Below, one piece after another: positions 7,238 to 15,418 of a stretch of DNA of 40,241 bases (its first letter is position 1; each line of letters opens with the position of its first letter). Origin of the DNA: an uncultured Dysosmobacter sp. (GTDB lineage: Bacteria; Bacillota; Clostridia; Oscillospirales; Oscillospiraceae); NCBI GenBank assembly GCA_934504065.1, contig CAKSVQ010000009.1:1-40241 (forward strand). The letters are read 5' to 3'. The position numbers and the translations under genes are program-made. The notes beneath the pieces were generated by a model that was given only the letters and a program-made list of their open reading frames with translations, did no database searches and was not told the origin of the DNA.

Positions 7238-8584
7238 TCAATCCAGATAGTCCTTCAGGTCGATCTGGTCAAAGCCCGCGATGCGGATCTTCTGGAACCG
7301 CTCCCGGTCCTCGGACACGGGGATGGTTGCATCAATGCCCATTTTATCGCTGGCGCCGTTGCGGGAGGAGGGGTCCAGCTTGTTGCCCATGGCGTTGGGA
7401 ATGATGAACACGTCCCTTGCCGCCTGCACCCGGTTGGCAATGGCCCACTCCACATCCTGCATATCGTAGATGTCAATGTCCGGGTCTACCACCACCACAT
7501 GCTTGATCTCCGTGCTGCTGGTAAAGGCGGCGAACATGGCGTTTTTCGCCTCACCGTCGTGCTTCTGGTCCAGCTGGATGACCGCGTGATAGCGGCAGCC
7601 GCTGGCCGGAGTGATGTGCACGTTTTTCACGTTGGGCGTAGCCTGCCGGATGACCTGCATCATCGTGGCCTCCCGGGAAATGGCCCCCAGCAGGAAATGC
7701 TCCATGGTGGCAGGGATAATGGTGTGGTAAATGGGATGGTCGCGGTAGGTGATGGCCGTGATCTCGATCACGTGGCGGGGTGCCTTGGGGCCGTAAGTCC
7801 GGGGATACTCGCCGAAGGGGCCTTCCTCCTCTCGGACGTTGGGAAGGATGCGGCCCTCCAGAATGATCTCGCTCTCCACGGGGACTTCAATGTCCACCGT
7901 CTCGCACTTGGTCAGCTCCACAGGCTCGCCCAGCAGCGTGCCGCCGATCTCAAACTCGTCCACACCCAGCTGCGTAGTGGCCTGCGAGGCCAGCAGCAGC
8001 GACGGGTGCACACCGATGGCCAGTGCGATCTCCAGCGGCCGACCCGCGGCCTCCGCCTGCGCAAAAAGCTGGTTGGTGTGCCGGGGCAGCAGCAGCGCGC
8101 CCAGATGATTCCGGTCCTGTACCTCATGACGGTGAATGGCCACGTTGCGGATGCCTGTGGCCGGGTCCTTCGTCACGCACAGCGCAGCAGTGAGATAGCG
8201 GCCGCCGTCCTTTTCATGGTGCACACAGGCCGGAAGCAGTCCCAGATCCACCTGATCACCCAGCAGGATATTCTTTTTGATGGCAAGGCCATTGCCGTCC
8301 ACCACCTTGCAGGGCGTCGGCTCACTCAGGGCGCGGGTGAAGCGCTCCATCAGCTCCGGATAGGTCATGCCCAGCGAGTGGGCGATGGAATCCCGGGAGG
8401 TCACAAGGCCTGTGACCACGGACATATCGCTGCCCTCCACATTTTCAAAGAGCGCGCCATAGGCAGGCTCCAGCTTTTTTCCCACCGCGGCCAGCTCGTT
8501 GATGGGGCTAACAGACTTGTGGATATGCTTGAGCAGGCCCTGACGGTCAAGTTCCGCCAGCCAGTCACGCAGGATCGGTTTCAT
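7238..8584 (-). CDS. UbiD-family (de)carboxylase
   Basis: This 448-residue protein is a UbiD-type decarboxylase, a family that uses prenylated FMN and acts on aromatic or alpha,beta-unsaturated acids. The catalytic E-x4-E pair is visible as Glu254 and Glu259 in EGPFGE. The conserved Arg is probably Arg152 in IHRHEV, and Asn147 fits the metal/cofactor site. The start at 8584 (MKPILRDW) has AAGGAGGA upstream; the longer frame overlaps the previous gene. It is the last gene before the terminator, 35 bases after the M24 gene. No UbiX (prenyl-FMN synthase) is encoded in the window, so the cofactor must come from elsewhere. The position at the end of a hydratase-containing operon suggests decarboxylation of an unsaturated acid intermediate. 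Confidence 0.88.
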   Translation of the reverse strand: MKPILRDWLAELDRQGLLKHIHKSVSPINELAAVGKKLEPAYGALFENVEGSDMSVVTGLVTSRDSIAHSLGMTYPELMERFTRALSEPTPCKVVDGNGLAIKKNILLGDQVDLGLLPACVHHEKDGGRYLTAALCVTKDPATGIRNVAIHRHEVQDRNHLGALLLPRHTNQLFAQAEAAGRPLEIALAIGVHPSLLLASQATTQLGVDEFEIGGTLLGEPVELTKCETVDIEVPVESEIILEGRILPNVREEEGPFGEYPRTYGPKAPRHVIEITAITYRDHPIYHTIIPATMEHFLLGAISREATMMQVIRQATPNVKNVHITPASGCRYHAVIQLDQKHDGEAKNAMFAAFTSSTEIKHVVVVDPDIDIYDMQDVEWAIANRVQAARDVFIIPNAMGNKLDPSSRNGASDKMGIDATIPVSEDRERFQKIRIAGFDQIDLKDYLD

Positions 8585-8619
8585 AGGGGGTCCTCCTTGT
8601 ATCTTTGATATACCCCGGT

Positions 8620-9729
8620 TCACTGGTGAACCGGCTCTGCCGGAAACTCCGTCAGGAATTCCGGCCCGTCCCTGCCGATCAGGATCGTGTCCGTGATCCG
8701 CGGGCCGCCCGCGCCGGGAAGATAGACTGTCGGCAGCAGCAGGTCCACCACCATGTTCTCCTCCAGCACCGTGGGACTGTTTTTTGCAATGATGGGATAA
8801 AATTCCGACTGCCGGATGCCCACGCCGTAGCCGATCTGGTCCATGACCCACTGGCGGCCAAAGCCCCGCTCTTCCACGCAGGCCGTGGCAATGTCGTATA
8901 TCTCGCCGCAGGTCACGCCGGGCCGCAGCGCCGCCACCGCCGCCTTCTGGGCGGCGATCAGCGTTTCATAGATTCTCACGCTCTCGGGCTTGGGGGTTCC
9001 CAAAAACACCGTGCGGCACATTTTGGCGGCATACCCGTCGCAGCTGGCCCCCAGATGGATCACCACCGGGGCGTTATCCTCCAGCAGGGCATGGCTTGCA
9101 TAGGGGTGCAGGCTGAGCTGGCGGCTGTGGGTCAGCACCTGCATCCGGAAGGGCGAGCCCATGGAGCCCGCCTTCGTCATGGCATACTCCGCCTCGGCCA
9201 GCACGTCCGTCTCCGGGATACCGGGGCGTGCCGCATTGACGGCGGCCTGCATCCCTGCGTGCAGGGCTCGGCCAGCCGTCCGGATGCGCTGGATCTCCTC
9301 CGGCGATTTCACACTGCGTAGCCGATAGCAGGGAATGGCAATATCCTCCACCTGCATATCCGGCGCCGCATCGTGCAGGCACTGGAAGTCCTTCAGGCTA
9401 ATGAAATACCGGGTAAAGCCCAGCTTCGGCGACTTCCAGCCCTGTGCCTTCAGCCAGTTGCCCATCATGGTGCTCTGGTTGTCCGCCGGGAAGCGGTAAG
9501 GCGTCACCTTTTGGATGCCGCCGCACTCGCGCACGTGTCCGGCCTCCATCCACAGGCAGAAAAGCTCCGCCTCACCCTGGGCTGGAACGGCCAGCGCGCC
9601 GCCCTCCAGATCGTCCAGTCCCGTGAAATAGATCAGATTTTCCCGGTCATAGAGCATGGCCGCGTCCAGCCCCATGTCCCGCAGGACGGCTTGCAGGGCC
9701 GCGATCCGCTCCGGGATGCGTTTTTTCAT
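8620..9729 (-). CDS. Creatinase-like M24 protein, metal ligands lost
   Basis: The protein (369 residues) has the two-domain creatinase/prolidase architecture: an N-terminal creatinase domain (about 1-135) and a C-terminal pita-bread domain. The positions that bind two metals in aminopeptidase P and prolidase are changed: the usual IDLGA is IHLGA, the SD.TRT region reads AKMCRT, and the EDT motif near the end is ITDT. It should therefore be a metal-independent hydrolase of the creatinase type, or lack hydrolase activity. AAAGAGGCG precedes the start. It lies between the LarA-like gene and ubiD in the IclR-linked operon. The substrate is unknown; a C-N bond hydrolysis would fit the family. Confidence 0.8.
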   Translation of the reverse strand: MKKRIPERIAALQAVLRDMGLDAAMLYDRENLIYFTGLDDLEGGALAVPAQGEAELFCLWMEAGHVRECGGIQKVTPYRFPADNQSTMMGNWLKAQGWKSPKLGFTRYFISLKDFQCLHDAAPDMQVEDIAIPCYRLRSVKSPEEIQRIRTAGRALHAGMQAAVNAARPGIPETDVLAEAEYAMTKAGSMGSPFRMQVLTHSRQLSLHPYASHALLEDNAPVVIHLGASCDGYAAKMCRTVFLGTPKPESVRIYETLIAAQKAAVAALRPGVTCGEIYDIATACVEERGFGRQWVMDQIGYGVGIRQSEFYPIIAKNSPTVLEENMVVDLLLPTVYLPGAGGPRITDTILIGRDGPEFLTEFPAEPVHQ

Positions 9730-9765
9730 ATGCAGCGCCTCTTTCTGGAATCATTTCCCAAAACA

Positions 9766-9807
9766 GGTTTTCGCAGGGGAGCGGATACCTGCCCTCCTGC
9801 GAAAACC
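9766..9807 (-). terminator. Intercistronic hairpin
   Basis: GGTTTTCGCAGG (9766-9777) and CCTGCGAAAACC (9796-9807) form a perfect 12-bp stem between the LarA-like gene and the M24 gene. On the minus strand it is followed by TGTTTT, so it may act as a partial terminator or an mRNA stability element that lowers expression of the last two genes. Confidence 0.55.
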
Positions 9808-9814
9808 GTAAGAA

Positions 9815-11284
9815 TCACTTCTGGCTCAGCTTCTCCAGCACGGACATATCCACGCCGCGCTGACGGAACCACTTGGGCATCAGTTCGTTTTCCACGCGCT
9901 TGCTCACCAAGGGAGCCTTGTCGATCAGCAGCTTCGCCAGAGACTCCGAGCAGTTCAAGCCGCCCATAGCGCCGTCGAAGATGATGACCTTGTCCGTTCC
10001 GGTGGTATTGTAGGCAAACTCCATGGCGCCCTCGGTGGTCTTGGCGATCACGGCATGGTCCATGTACTTGATGTTCATGGGCTCGGTGTCGAAGAGCTTG
10101 GCCTGCTCCGCACCCACGACCACCGTGGGGATGTGCTCAGAGAAGAACGCGGAGGGATAACCCGTCCAGGAATAGTTGTGCACGCACATCTTGATGGCGG
10201 GGTTAAGCAGGGGGATCTCCTTGAGCAGAGGCTTGCCCTTCTTAGTGTAGAATGCCTCGGTATACCACGTGTAGCCGGGCAGGGGCGTGGCCTCCATGTC
10301 ATAGAGGTCGGTGTTGGCACCGGCGAAGTTGGCGTAAATCACGCCCGCGGAGAACACATAAGGCACCGGGCAGGGGAAGTCCAGCACGGCAATGCACTCG
10401 TCGATCTCGCCGAAGAGGGTCATGACCTTGCCGTAGAGCTGGCAGCCGATAAAGGTAGCCCGGTCGTTGATGGCATACAGGTCGTTGTCCGCGTCCACGC
10501 CGATCACGCCGTGGGGGCCCACGTTCAAGAATGCGCCGAAAGCAAACTTGCTCTGCACGAACTTGGACTCGAAAATGGCCCGGGCGGTGAAGTTGGCGGC
10601 GCGGGGGCCCAGATTCTGGTGATAGGTGGAGCGGGACTCAATGCGGGCATAGGACATGGAGAAAGGCTTGACCGCCTTGTCGATCTGGCGGTGGAAGTGC
10701 ACTTCACGCACGTCGGTATGATGGGCATGGATGATCCAGTCCGCGTCGTAGACGGCCTTGATGCCGTACAGCGTGCCTACCTCCGTCTCGATGGGGATGC
10801 CCTCGTCCACGGGGGCCACGCCCTTGACCTTACCCTCATAATAGGTGTCCAGGCCATAGCGCTTCATATACTCCTCCGTCTCGCGGAAGCGCATGCCCAC
10901 GCCGGCCCGCAGGCGGATGTTCTTGCACCCGGTCTTCTCGATGACCACATCGCGGATGGCCTTGAGCAAAATGGCGTAGGGCTGGCCGCCCAGCAGGGTG
11001 AAGCCGTGGTGGGAAGCCAGCACGTTCACGGACTGGTCCGGCTTGATCATGCTCATGTCCACCTTGCGCAGTTCATCCTTGGCCACCTCATAGAGCTTGT
11101 CCAGCGCGTCAGGGCCACCGGGATAGATGACATCGGGCAACTCGGGGAACAGCTCGCTGAGCTTCAGAGAGCACATGCCGGGCAGCTCCGCCGCCCGCTT
11201 TTTCACCAGGGTGGGGTCAATGCCGTACTGAGAGGGCTTGGGCGCGATCGGCATGATCGGCGGATGCATCAAATTCTTATCCAT
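9815..11284 (-). CDS. Divergent LarA-like (nickel-pincer) enzyme, candidate
   Basis: This 489-residue protein is not one I recognise by name. Its middle region looks like the N-terminal domain of lactate racemase LarA: an SHH stretch at residue 91 where LarA has SDHTR, a helix with LLKAIRD, a GxG turn followed by TEEY, an AD pair (181-182), and then His196, Lys206 and His222. The 10- and 26-residue spacings equal those of His174, the cofactor-bearing Lys184 and the nickel ligand His200 in Lactiplantibacillus plantarum LarA. The second LarA catalytic His (108) and the phosphate-binding Asp/Arg appear to be absent. The start at 11284 follows GAGGAGGG. larE, larB and larC lie a few kilobases away. 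The assignment is an inference from spacing; an unrelated fold is possible. Confidence 0.5.
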   Translation of the reverse strand: MDKNLMHPPIMPIAPKPSQYGIDPTLVKKRAAELPGMCSLKLSELFPELPDVIYPGGPDALDKLYEVAKDELRKVDMSMIKPDQSVNVLASHHGFTLLGGQPYAILLKAIRDVVIEKTGCKNIRLRAGVGMRFRETEEYMKRYGLDTYYEGKVKGVAPVDEGIPIETEVGTLYGIKAVYDADWIIHAHHTDVREVHFHRQIDKAVKPFSMSYARIESRSTYHQNLGPRAANFTARAIFESKFVQSKFAFGAFLNVGPHGVIGVDADNDLYAINDRATFIGCQLYGKVMTLFGEIDECIAVLDFPCPVPYVFSAGVIYANFAGANTDLYDMEATPLPGYTWYTEAFYTKKGKPLLKEIPLLNPAIKMCVHNYSWTGYPSAFFSEHIPTVVVGAEQAKLFDTEPMNIKYMDHAVIAKTTEGAMEFAYNTTGTDKVIIFDGAMGGLNCSESLAKLLIDKAPLVSKRVENELMPKWFRQRGVDMSVLEKLSQK

Positions 11285-11298
11285 TTCGAATACCCTCC

Positions 11299-11910
11299 TC
11301 ACTCTTCGTCTGCGTGGACTTTCACGATCTTGTCCAGCAGCTCGCGGTCTTCATCGAAATAGAAGCCGCGGGAATTGTACTTTTTCTTTACTTCCTCGGG
11401 GATGTCCCACGCGGTCACGGTCACACCGTACCACTGCCAGCCGTTGGGGTTGGGATGCAGCTCGTTTCCGGCAGCCTGCACCAGACGCAGCACGGGCTGG
11501 ATGCACTCGATGGTGCAGCCGGTGCGGGCTCCGGTCATGGCAGAGACCTCCTCCGGCGTGGTGGCGCCGGAGAGCAGCGCGGCGGCGATCTCCTCGGCGC
11601 GGGTACCCACGCAGTAGCAAACCACCTGCTCGGGGTTCAGATGCGCCTTTTCGCACAGGGCGCGGATCTTCTCATAGTCGAACTTGCTCACGTCCACGCC
11701 CACATCATAGGGCTTCTCGCGCTCCACCATCTTGATGGCGTAGCGGGGGCAGCGGTCGGCGCAGTTGGCGCAGGCCATGCACTTGGTCTCATCGGAATGA
11801 GCCTTCCGGTCAGTCACGGAAATCGCATACACCGGGCAAACCTTTTCACAGACCTTGCAGCCGATACACAGATTCTGGTCAACGACTGCTTTCAGGGTAA
11901 CATGCTTCAC
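11299..11910 (-). CDS. Ferredoxin-BFD fusion iron-sulfur protein
   Basis: The protein has 203 residues and two recognisable parts. Residues 1-60 are a two-cluster [4Fe-4S] ferredoxin with Cys15, 18, 21, 25 and Cys44, 47, 50, 54. Residues 95-142 resemble the BFD-like [2Fe-2S] domain, with Cys98, Cys100, Cys132 and Cys136 and the helix [17 protein letters not shown]. The tail after about 145 has no recognised domain. It starts with GTG at 11910, with AGGAGG eight bases upstream. The stop is 15 bases before the LarA-like start, so the two are probably translated together. It likely carries electrons for, or repairs or supplies an iron-sulfur centre in, this operon's pathway. Confidence 0.8.
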   Translation of the reverse strand: MKHVTLKAVVDQNLCIGCKVCEKVCPVYAISVTDRKAHSDETKCMACANCADRCPRYAIKMVEREKPYDVGVDVSKFDYEKIRALCEKAHLNPEQVVCYCVGTRAEEIAAALLSGATTPEEVSAMTGARTGCTIECIQPVLRLVQAAGNELHPNPNGWQWYGVTVTAWDIPEEVKKKYNSRGFYFDEDRELLDKIVKVHADEE

Positions 11911-11959
11911 GATCTTTCCTCCTCATTAACTCTTTATTTGCAGGCGCTCAGGCCGCAAA

Positions 11960-12739
11960 TCACACAAATTTCACGCTGACGCTGCCAAGGCCGCAGAAGC
12001 TGGCGGTGAAGCAGTCACCGGCGCTTGCAGGCAGTGCGGCCGTAAGAGCGCCCGCCAGCACGATGCTGCCGGCTTTGAGCTCGATGCCGTAAGCGGACAG
12101 GGCGTTGCCCAGCCACGCCACAGCGGCAGCGGGGTTGCCCCAGACCTCGGCGGTGGTGCCGCTGTTGACCAGCTCGCCGTTTTTCTCCAGCGTCATGCCG
12201 GTCAGGCGCATATCCACCTGATGGATGGGGGTCATGCGGCTGCCCACCACCAGCTTGGCGGAGGAGCCGTTGTCGGAAATGGTGTCCACCAGCTTGATCT
12301 TCCAGTCCTTGATACGGGAGTCCACGATCTCCAGCGCCGGTACCACATAGTCCGTGGCGTCGTACACATCGGCAATGGTCAATCCGGGACCCTTCAGGGT
12401 CTTTTTCAGACAGAAGGCCAGCTCGCCCTCCACCTTCGGCTGGTTCAGCTCGCTGACGGGGCAGGTCTGCCCCTCCAGCAGCAGCATTTTGTCGGTCAGG
12501 TGGCCGTAATCCGGCACATCCACGCCCAGCAGCTGCTGCATGGCCTTGCTGGTCAGGCCGATCTTCATGCCTACCAGCTTCTCGCCCTCCGCAAGGCGGC
12601 GCTCAATGTTTTTCAGCTGGATGGCATACGCATCGTCGATGGTCATGTCGGGGTTGTCCTGACTGATCATCGGGATCTGATAGGCGCCTTTTTCCGCCTC
12701 GTACAATGCGTCTGCCGCTTTCTGAATATCCATACCCAT
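11960..12739 (-). CDS. 2-keto-4-pentenoate hydratase-like protein
   Basis: The 259-residue protein belongs to the MhpD/XylJ/DmpE branch of the fumarylacetoacetate-hydrolase-like superfamily. The metal-binding glutamates are visible in KVEGELAF and in PALEIVDSRI. Family members hydrate 2-hydroxypenta-2,4-dienoate to 4-hydroxy-2-oxovalerate, or decarboxylate 4-oxalocrotonate in complex with such hydratases. The ATG at 12739 is five bases after AGGA; a second ATG six bases on is possible. The neighbours include a UbiD decarboxylase, which recalls meta-cleavage pathways, but no ring-cleaving dioxygenase, thiolase or aldolase is in the window. An anaerobic route with an analogous 2-oxo-unsaturated intermediate is therefore more likely. 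Confidence 0.82.
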   Translation of the reverse strand: MGMDIQKAADALYEAEKGAYQIPMISQDNPDMTIDDAYAIQLKNIERRLAEGEKLVGMKIGLTSKAMQQLLGVDVPDYGHLTDKMLLLEGQTCPVSELNQPKVEGELAFCLKKTLKGPGLTIADVYDATDYVVPALEIVDSRIKDWKIKLVDTISDNGSSAKLVVGSRMTPIHQVDMRLTGMTLEKNGELVNSGTTAEVWGNPAAAVAWLGNALSAYGIELKAGSIVLAGALTAALPASAGDCFTASFCGLGSVSVKFV

Positions 12740-12789
12740 ACGCTTCCTTTCCTGATTCACTTCAATGGTATTGATCGATCTATCTTCTC

Positions 12790-13698
12790 TCAGCAACCGC
12801 TGTGGTGCCCATGATGCCAACCCTGGCCGCGCCATTTCTGGCCCAGTACGGAGGCCAGCGCCTCCGCGATCTCGTCGCAGGGCCTGCCCTCCTGCAGCAT
12901 CCTGACAAGGATGGGCGCAGTCATCTCCACCTCGTCGTGGGGACCGGGCAGCGTGACCAGAGTGGAAAGCCCCACCCGGCCCACGCCGATGCGCACGCCG
13001 TCTTTCACATGGCGGCCATGGCCCTTTTCATAGCGGACGATGTACGGCGCGGCAGCGTCCGGCGCCACCCGCAGAACGCTCTCCACGGAATGGTCCTTAT
13101 CCTCCGCGCCCACGCCGCCGGAGGTCACGATCAACCCGAACCCCCGGGACAGCGCGTCGGAGAGCACCTCCGTCATCACCATCTCGTCATCCGGGATGAC
13201 CTCGCCCACCGTGACGGTGTAGCCGTTTTCCTCCAAAAGCCCTTTGAGATAGGGCGTGTTGGTATCCTCGATCAGGCCCTGCTCCAACTCGAATCCGGTG
13301 GGGAACACAATGGCCCGGTGAGAAACCTTTTCCACGATCTCGCTGCGCATGGTCTCTACCCGCTGCAAGATCTCCTCGGGGTGCTCCTCCTGCGCGCAGA
13401 TCAGGCCCAGAATGCCGTTGGAATGGATGTAGCTGTCCGGTGTGAGGTGTACTCCGGGTACCGCCGCGAGCGCCTGCAAGATCGCCTCTTCCTTGCCCAT
13501 CACGTTTTCCTGCGGGATCTCCTTTTCCACCAGATCAAAGGTAATGTGGGTGGGACGCACGTCCACCACCATCACCTTGTCCTCCGGCAATCCCAGCACA
13601 CGGGCCACTGCCGCCGCCATTTCCGTGAGGTTGGCCTGCTCCAGCGTGATGTCGTTGATCCAAAGCTCTGTTTTTTCCAGCAAGTTCAAATCGCTCAT
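12790..13698 (-). CDS. Molybdopterin-binding (MoCF/CinA-like) domain protein
   Basis: The protein has 302 residues. The C-terminal half carries the MoeA/MogA/CinA-type domain: a nucleotide-like fold ending in GLIVTSGGVGAEDKDHSVE, the counterpart of the family's TGG.G...DD.T loop. The N-terminal half (about 1-125) includes a degenerate domain not recognised here. The start at 13698 has GGAGGAA upstream and overlaps the stop of the NadC-like gene by four bases, so the two are translationally coupled. Proteins of this group bind or adenylylate molybdopterin, or act on pyridine nucleotides (CinA). No molybdoenzyme is present in the window, so its partner is unclear. Confidence 0.75.
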   Translation of the reverse strand: MSDLNLLEKTELWINDITLEQANLTEMAAAVARVLGLPEDKVMVVDVRPTHITFDLVEKEIPQENVMGKEEAILQALAAVPGVHLTPDSYIHSNGILGLICAQEEHPEEILQRVETMRSEIVEKVSHRAIVFPTGFELEQGLIEDTNTPYLKGLLEENGYTVTVGEVIPDDEMVMTEVLSDALSRGFGLIVTSGGVGAEDKDHSVESVLRVAPDAAAPYIVRYEKGHGRHVKDGVRIGVGRVGLSTLVTLPGPHDEVEMTAPILVRMLQEGRPCDEIAEALASVLGQKWRGQGWHHGHHSGC

Positions 13699-14504
13699 GC
13701 CTGATATTCCTCCACAACGTCCAGCTTCATGTCCAGAAGCCCCGCGTCCACGATCTCTTTTCCGATGCACAAAAGGTCAATGCCCCGGGCGGCCATCTCC
13801 GGGATCTGGGCGATCTTCACGCCCCCGGCAAAGGCCACCTTCACCCGGTCTTTGGCCTGCTGCCGCTCCAGCTCCGCCATGCAGGCGGCAAGGTCGGCAA
13901 GGTCCCCTGTGTCCACCATCAGAATATCGGCGCCCCCGGCCAGAGCCTGCCGGGTCTCCTCCTCCACCGTGCAGGCAAGGCCCTTGATCTGGATGATCTT
14001 CGTAGAGTCCTTCAGCGGGGCCACCGCCGTCAGCGCTGCGGGGATCGAGCCCAGCATCCGGATAAAATTCTTGTCGATATACACCATGGGCGGCTGGCAG
14101 ATGCGGAAGCTGGCGCCGCCTGTTGCGATGGCCCGGCGCACCATGGTCTTCAGCACCGGGGGCATCTTCTTCCACGAGCCGGACACGATGCCCACCTGCC
14201 CCTGTGCCGCCGCGACCGCCGCCGCGGCAGCCGTTGCAATGCCGGAGGCCTTGGCCAGCGTGCCGATCACCTGCTCTTCCGCAATGGCCATCTGCGTCGG
14301 CGCGGCCACGATCTCGGCAAAGGGCTCGCCCTTTTTCAGGCGGCCGCCCTCTTCACTCAGGCACTTCCACTCCACGCCGATGGTCTTCGCCGTTTCGGCG
14401 GCATCCTCCACGCCGGAGAGGATGCCGTCCCGCTCCGGTGTAAGCACCGCCCGATAGCGGCGGCCCCGGAGCTGCTGAAAAATCAAGTCCCGAATATCTT
14501 CCAT
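13695..14504 (-). CDS. NadC/ModD-like phosphoribosyltransferase homologue
   Basis: This 269-residue protein has the length and layout of quinolinate phosphoribosyltransferase: an N-terminal open-faced sandwich and a TIM-like barrel with the ASGIATAAA helix (87-95) and GGVKI near the end. The family's TRKT-P substrate loop is replaced by SGSWKKMP (108-115) and the GG..NHR motif by GGASFRI (129-135). It is therefore unlikely to be the housekeeping NadC and may act on another pyridine or on a different base, as suspected for ModD. GGGAG precedes the start. It is the first gene of the operon, and its promoter shares a sequence block with the DUF3842-iclR promoter. A role in a nicotinate-derived cofactor would suit the nearby lar genes but is speculation. 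Confidence 0.7.
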   Translation of the reverse strand: MEDIRDLIFQQLRGRRYRAVLTPERDGILSGVEDAAETAKTIGVEWKCLSEEGGRLKKGEPFAEIVAAPTQMAIAEEQVIGTLAKASGIATAAAAAVAAAQGQVGIVSGSWKKMPPVLKTMVRRAIATGGASFRICQPPMVYIDKNFIRMLGSIPAALTAVAPLKDSTKIIQIKGLACTVEEETRQALAGGADILMVDTGDLADLAACMAELERQQAKDRVKVAFAGGVKIAQIPEMAARGIDLLCIGKEIVDAGLLDMKLDVVEEYQA

Positions 14505-14527
14505 TGGTCTCCCTCTTTACTCCATCG

Positions 14528-14550
14528 TTCTACATTATAAAACATCGTTC
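14528..14550 (-). promoter_or_regulatory. Promoter/operator of catabolic operon
   Basis: The minus strand has TATAAT at 14534-14539 without a good -35 box. The block TTCTACATTATAAAAC-N4-TTC around it matches the DUF3842-iclR promoter at 15893-15915. The poor -35 and the shared block point to regulated expression, most likely by the IclR protein. Confidence 0.55.
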
Positions 14551-14566
14551 GCACTATATCTTAGGA

Positions 14567-14596
14567 ATTTGGCAGGTACAGCAGCACCTGCCAAAT
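14567..14596. terminator. Perfect 11-bp dyad after iclR
   Basis: ATTTGGCAGGT and ACCTGCCAAAT form a perfect inverted repeat with an 8-base loop, between the iclR stop and the operon promoter. There is no T-tract on the minus strand. It may be a weak terminator for iclR or an upstream binding site for the operon regulator. Confidence 0.45.
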
Positions 14597-14625
14597 ATCA
14601 TGCGTTTTCCCTGCCCCTCAGGCGG

Positions 14626-15405
14626 TCATTTCCGGTATCCCAGCCGGGCGGAGAGCTTCTGCGTGCACTCCAGCAGATCACGCTTGACCTCTTCCTGATC
14701 CACATCGCCGATCTTCCCGTAGGGGAAGGAAAGGCTCACCGCGTACTCCGCCGTGCCGTTGTGGTCCAGAATGGGCGCGGCTACGCAGGTAAGGCCCGGC
14801 TCGATCTCCTCCCGGTCCATAGCGATGCCCGTCCGGCGCACTTCTTCCAGTTCCTTGCGCAGGTCGTTCTTGCGGGTGATGGTGTGCTCCGTCAGCCGCT
14901 GGAGGGGGTGGTTGAGCACCCGCTGCATCAGGTATTCCTCCGGCAGATAGGCAAGCATCGCCTTGCCCACGCCGGTGCAGTACATCGGCGCGCGCCGTCC
15001 CACGTTAGAAGCGCTGATCAGCGAGTTGCCGCCGTCCAGCTTCTCAATATAAATGACCTCGCCGCCGCTGTGGGTGGCGATATGCACCGTGGCGGGATAT
15101 TTCAGCGCAAGGTGGGCACAGGCCTCCTTGGCCTCGCCCCGCACGTCGATCCGCGAGAGAACCAGATTCCCCAACTCAAAAAGGGTAATGCCCAGCCGAT
15201 ATTTCTTGTTGCTCTCCACCTGCTCCAAATACCCATAGCTGGTCAGCGTATTCACCAGACCGAATACGGTGCTCTTATTCAGATCCATCTCCGCGGCGAT
15301 CTCAGAAATGCCCAACTCCTGCTCTTTGAGAAAGCAGCGAATGATCTCCGCGGCTCTGGCCACGGACTGCACCTGTACGCCGCGCCGTTTTTGTTCCTGA
15401 CTCAT
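14626..15405 (-). CDS. IclR-family transcriptional regulator
   Basis: The protein (259 residues) has an N-terminal winged helix (about 10-75; VQSVARAAEIIRCFL, then SEIAAEMDLNKSTVFGLV) and a C-terminal IclR effector domain with the YCTGVGKAMLAYLP motif and the ..EIEPGLTCVAAPI segment. The start at 15405 has AGGAGAGAA upstream. It lies 41 bases after the DUF3842 gene and upstream of the nadC-like operon on the same strand. IclR proteins sense small carboxylic acids or aromatic compounds and usually control adjacent catabolic genes, which fits the downstream hydratase/UbiD operon. Confidence 0.92.
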   Translation of the reverse strand: MSQEQKRRGVQVQSVARAAEIIRCFLKEQELGISEIAAEMDLNKSTVFGLVNTLTSYGYLEQVESNKKYRLGITLFELGNLVLSRIDVRGEAKEACAHLALKYPATVHIATHSGGEVIYIEKLDGGNSLISASNVGRRAPMYCTGVGKAMLAYLPEEYLMQRVLNHPLQRLTEHTITRKNDLRKELEEVRRTGIAMDREEIEPGLTCVAAPILDHNGTAEYAVSLSFPYGKIGDVDQEEVKRDLLECTQKLSARLGYRK

Positions 15406-15418
15406 GTTCTCTCCTATC

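Noticed and set aside
7238..14504. Aerobic meta-cleavage aromatic pathway
   Set aside because: No ring-cleavage dioxygenase, monooxygenase or 4-hydroxy-2-oxovalerate aldolase is present, and the surrounding enzymes are those of an anaerobe.
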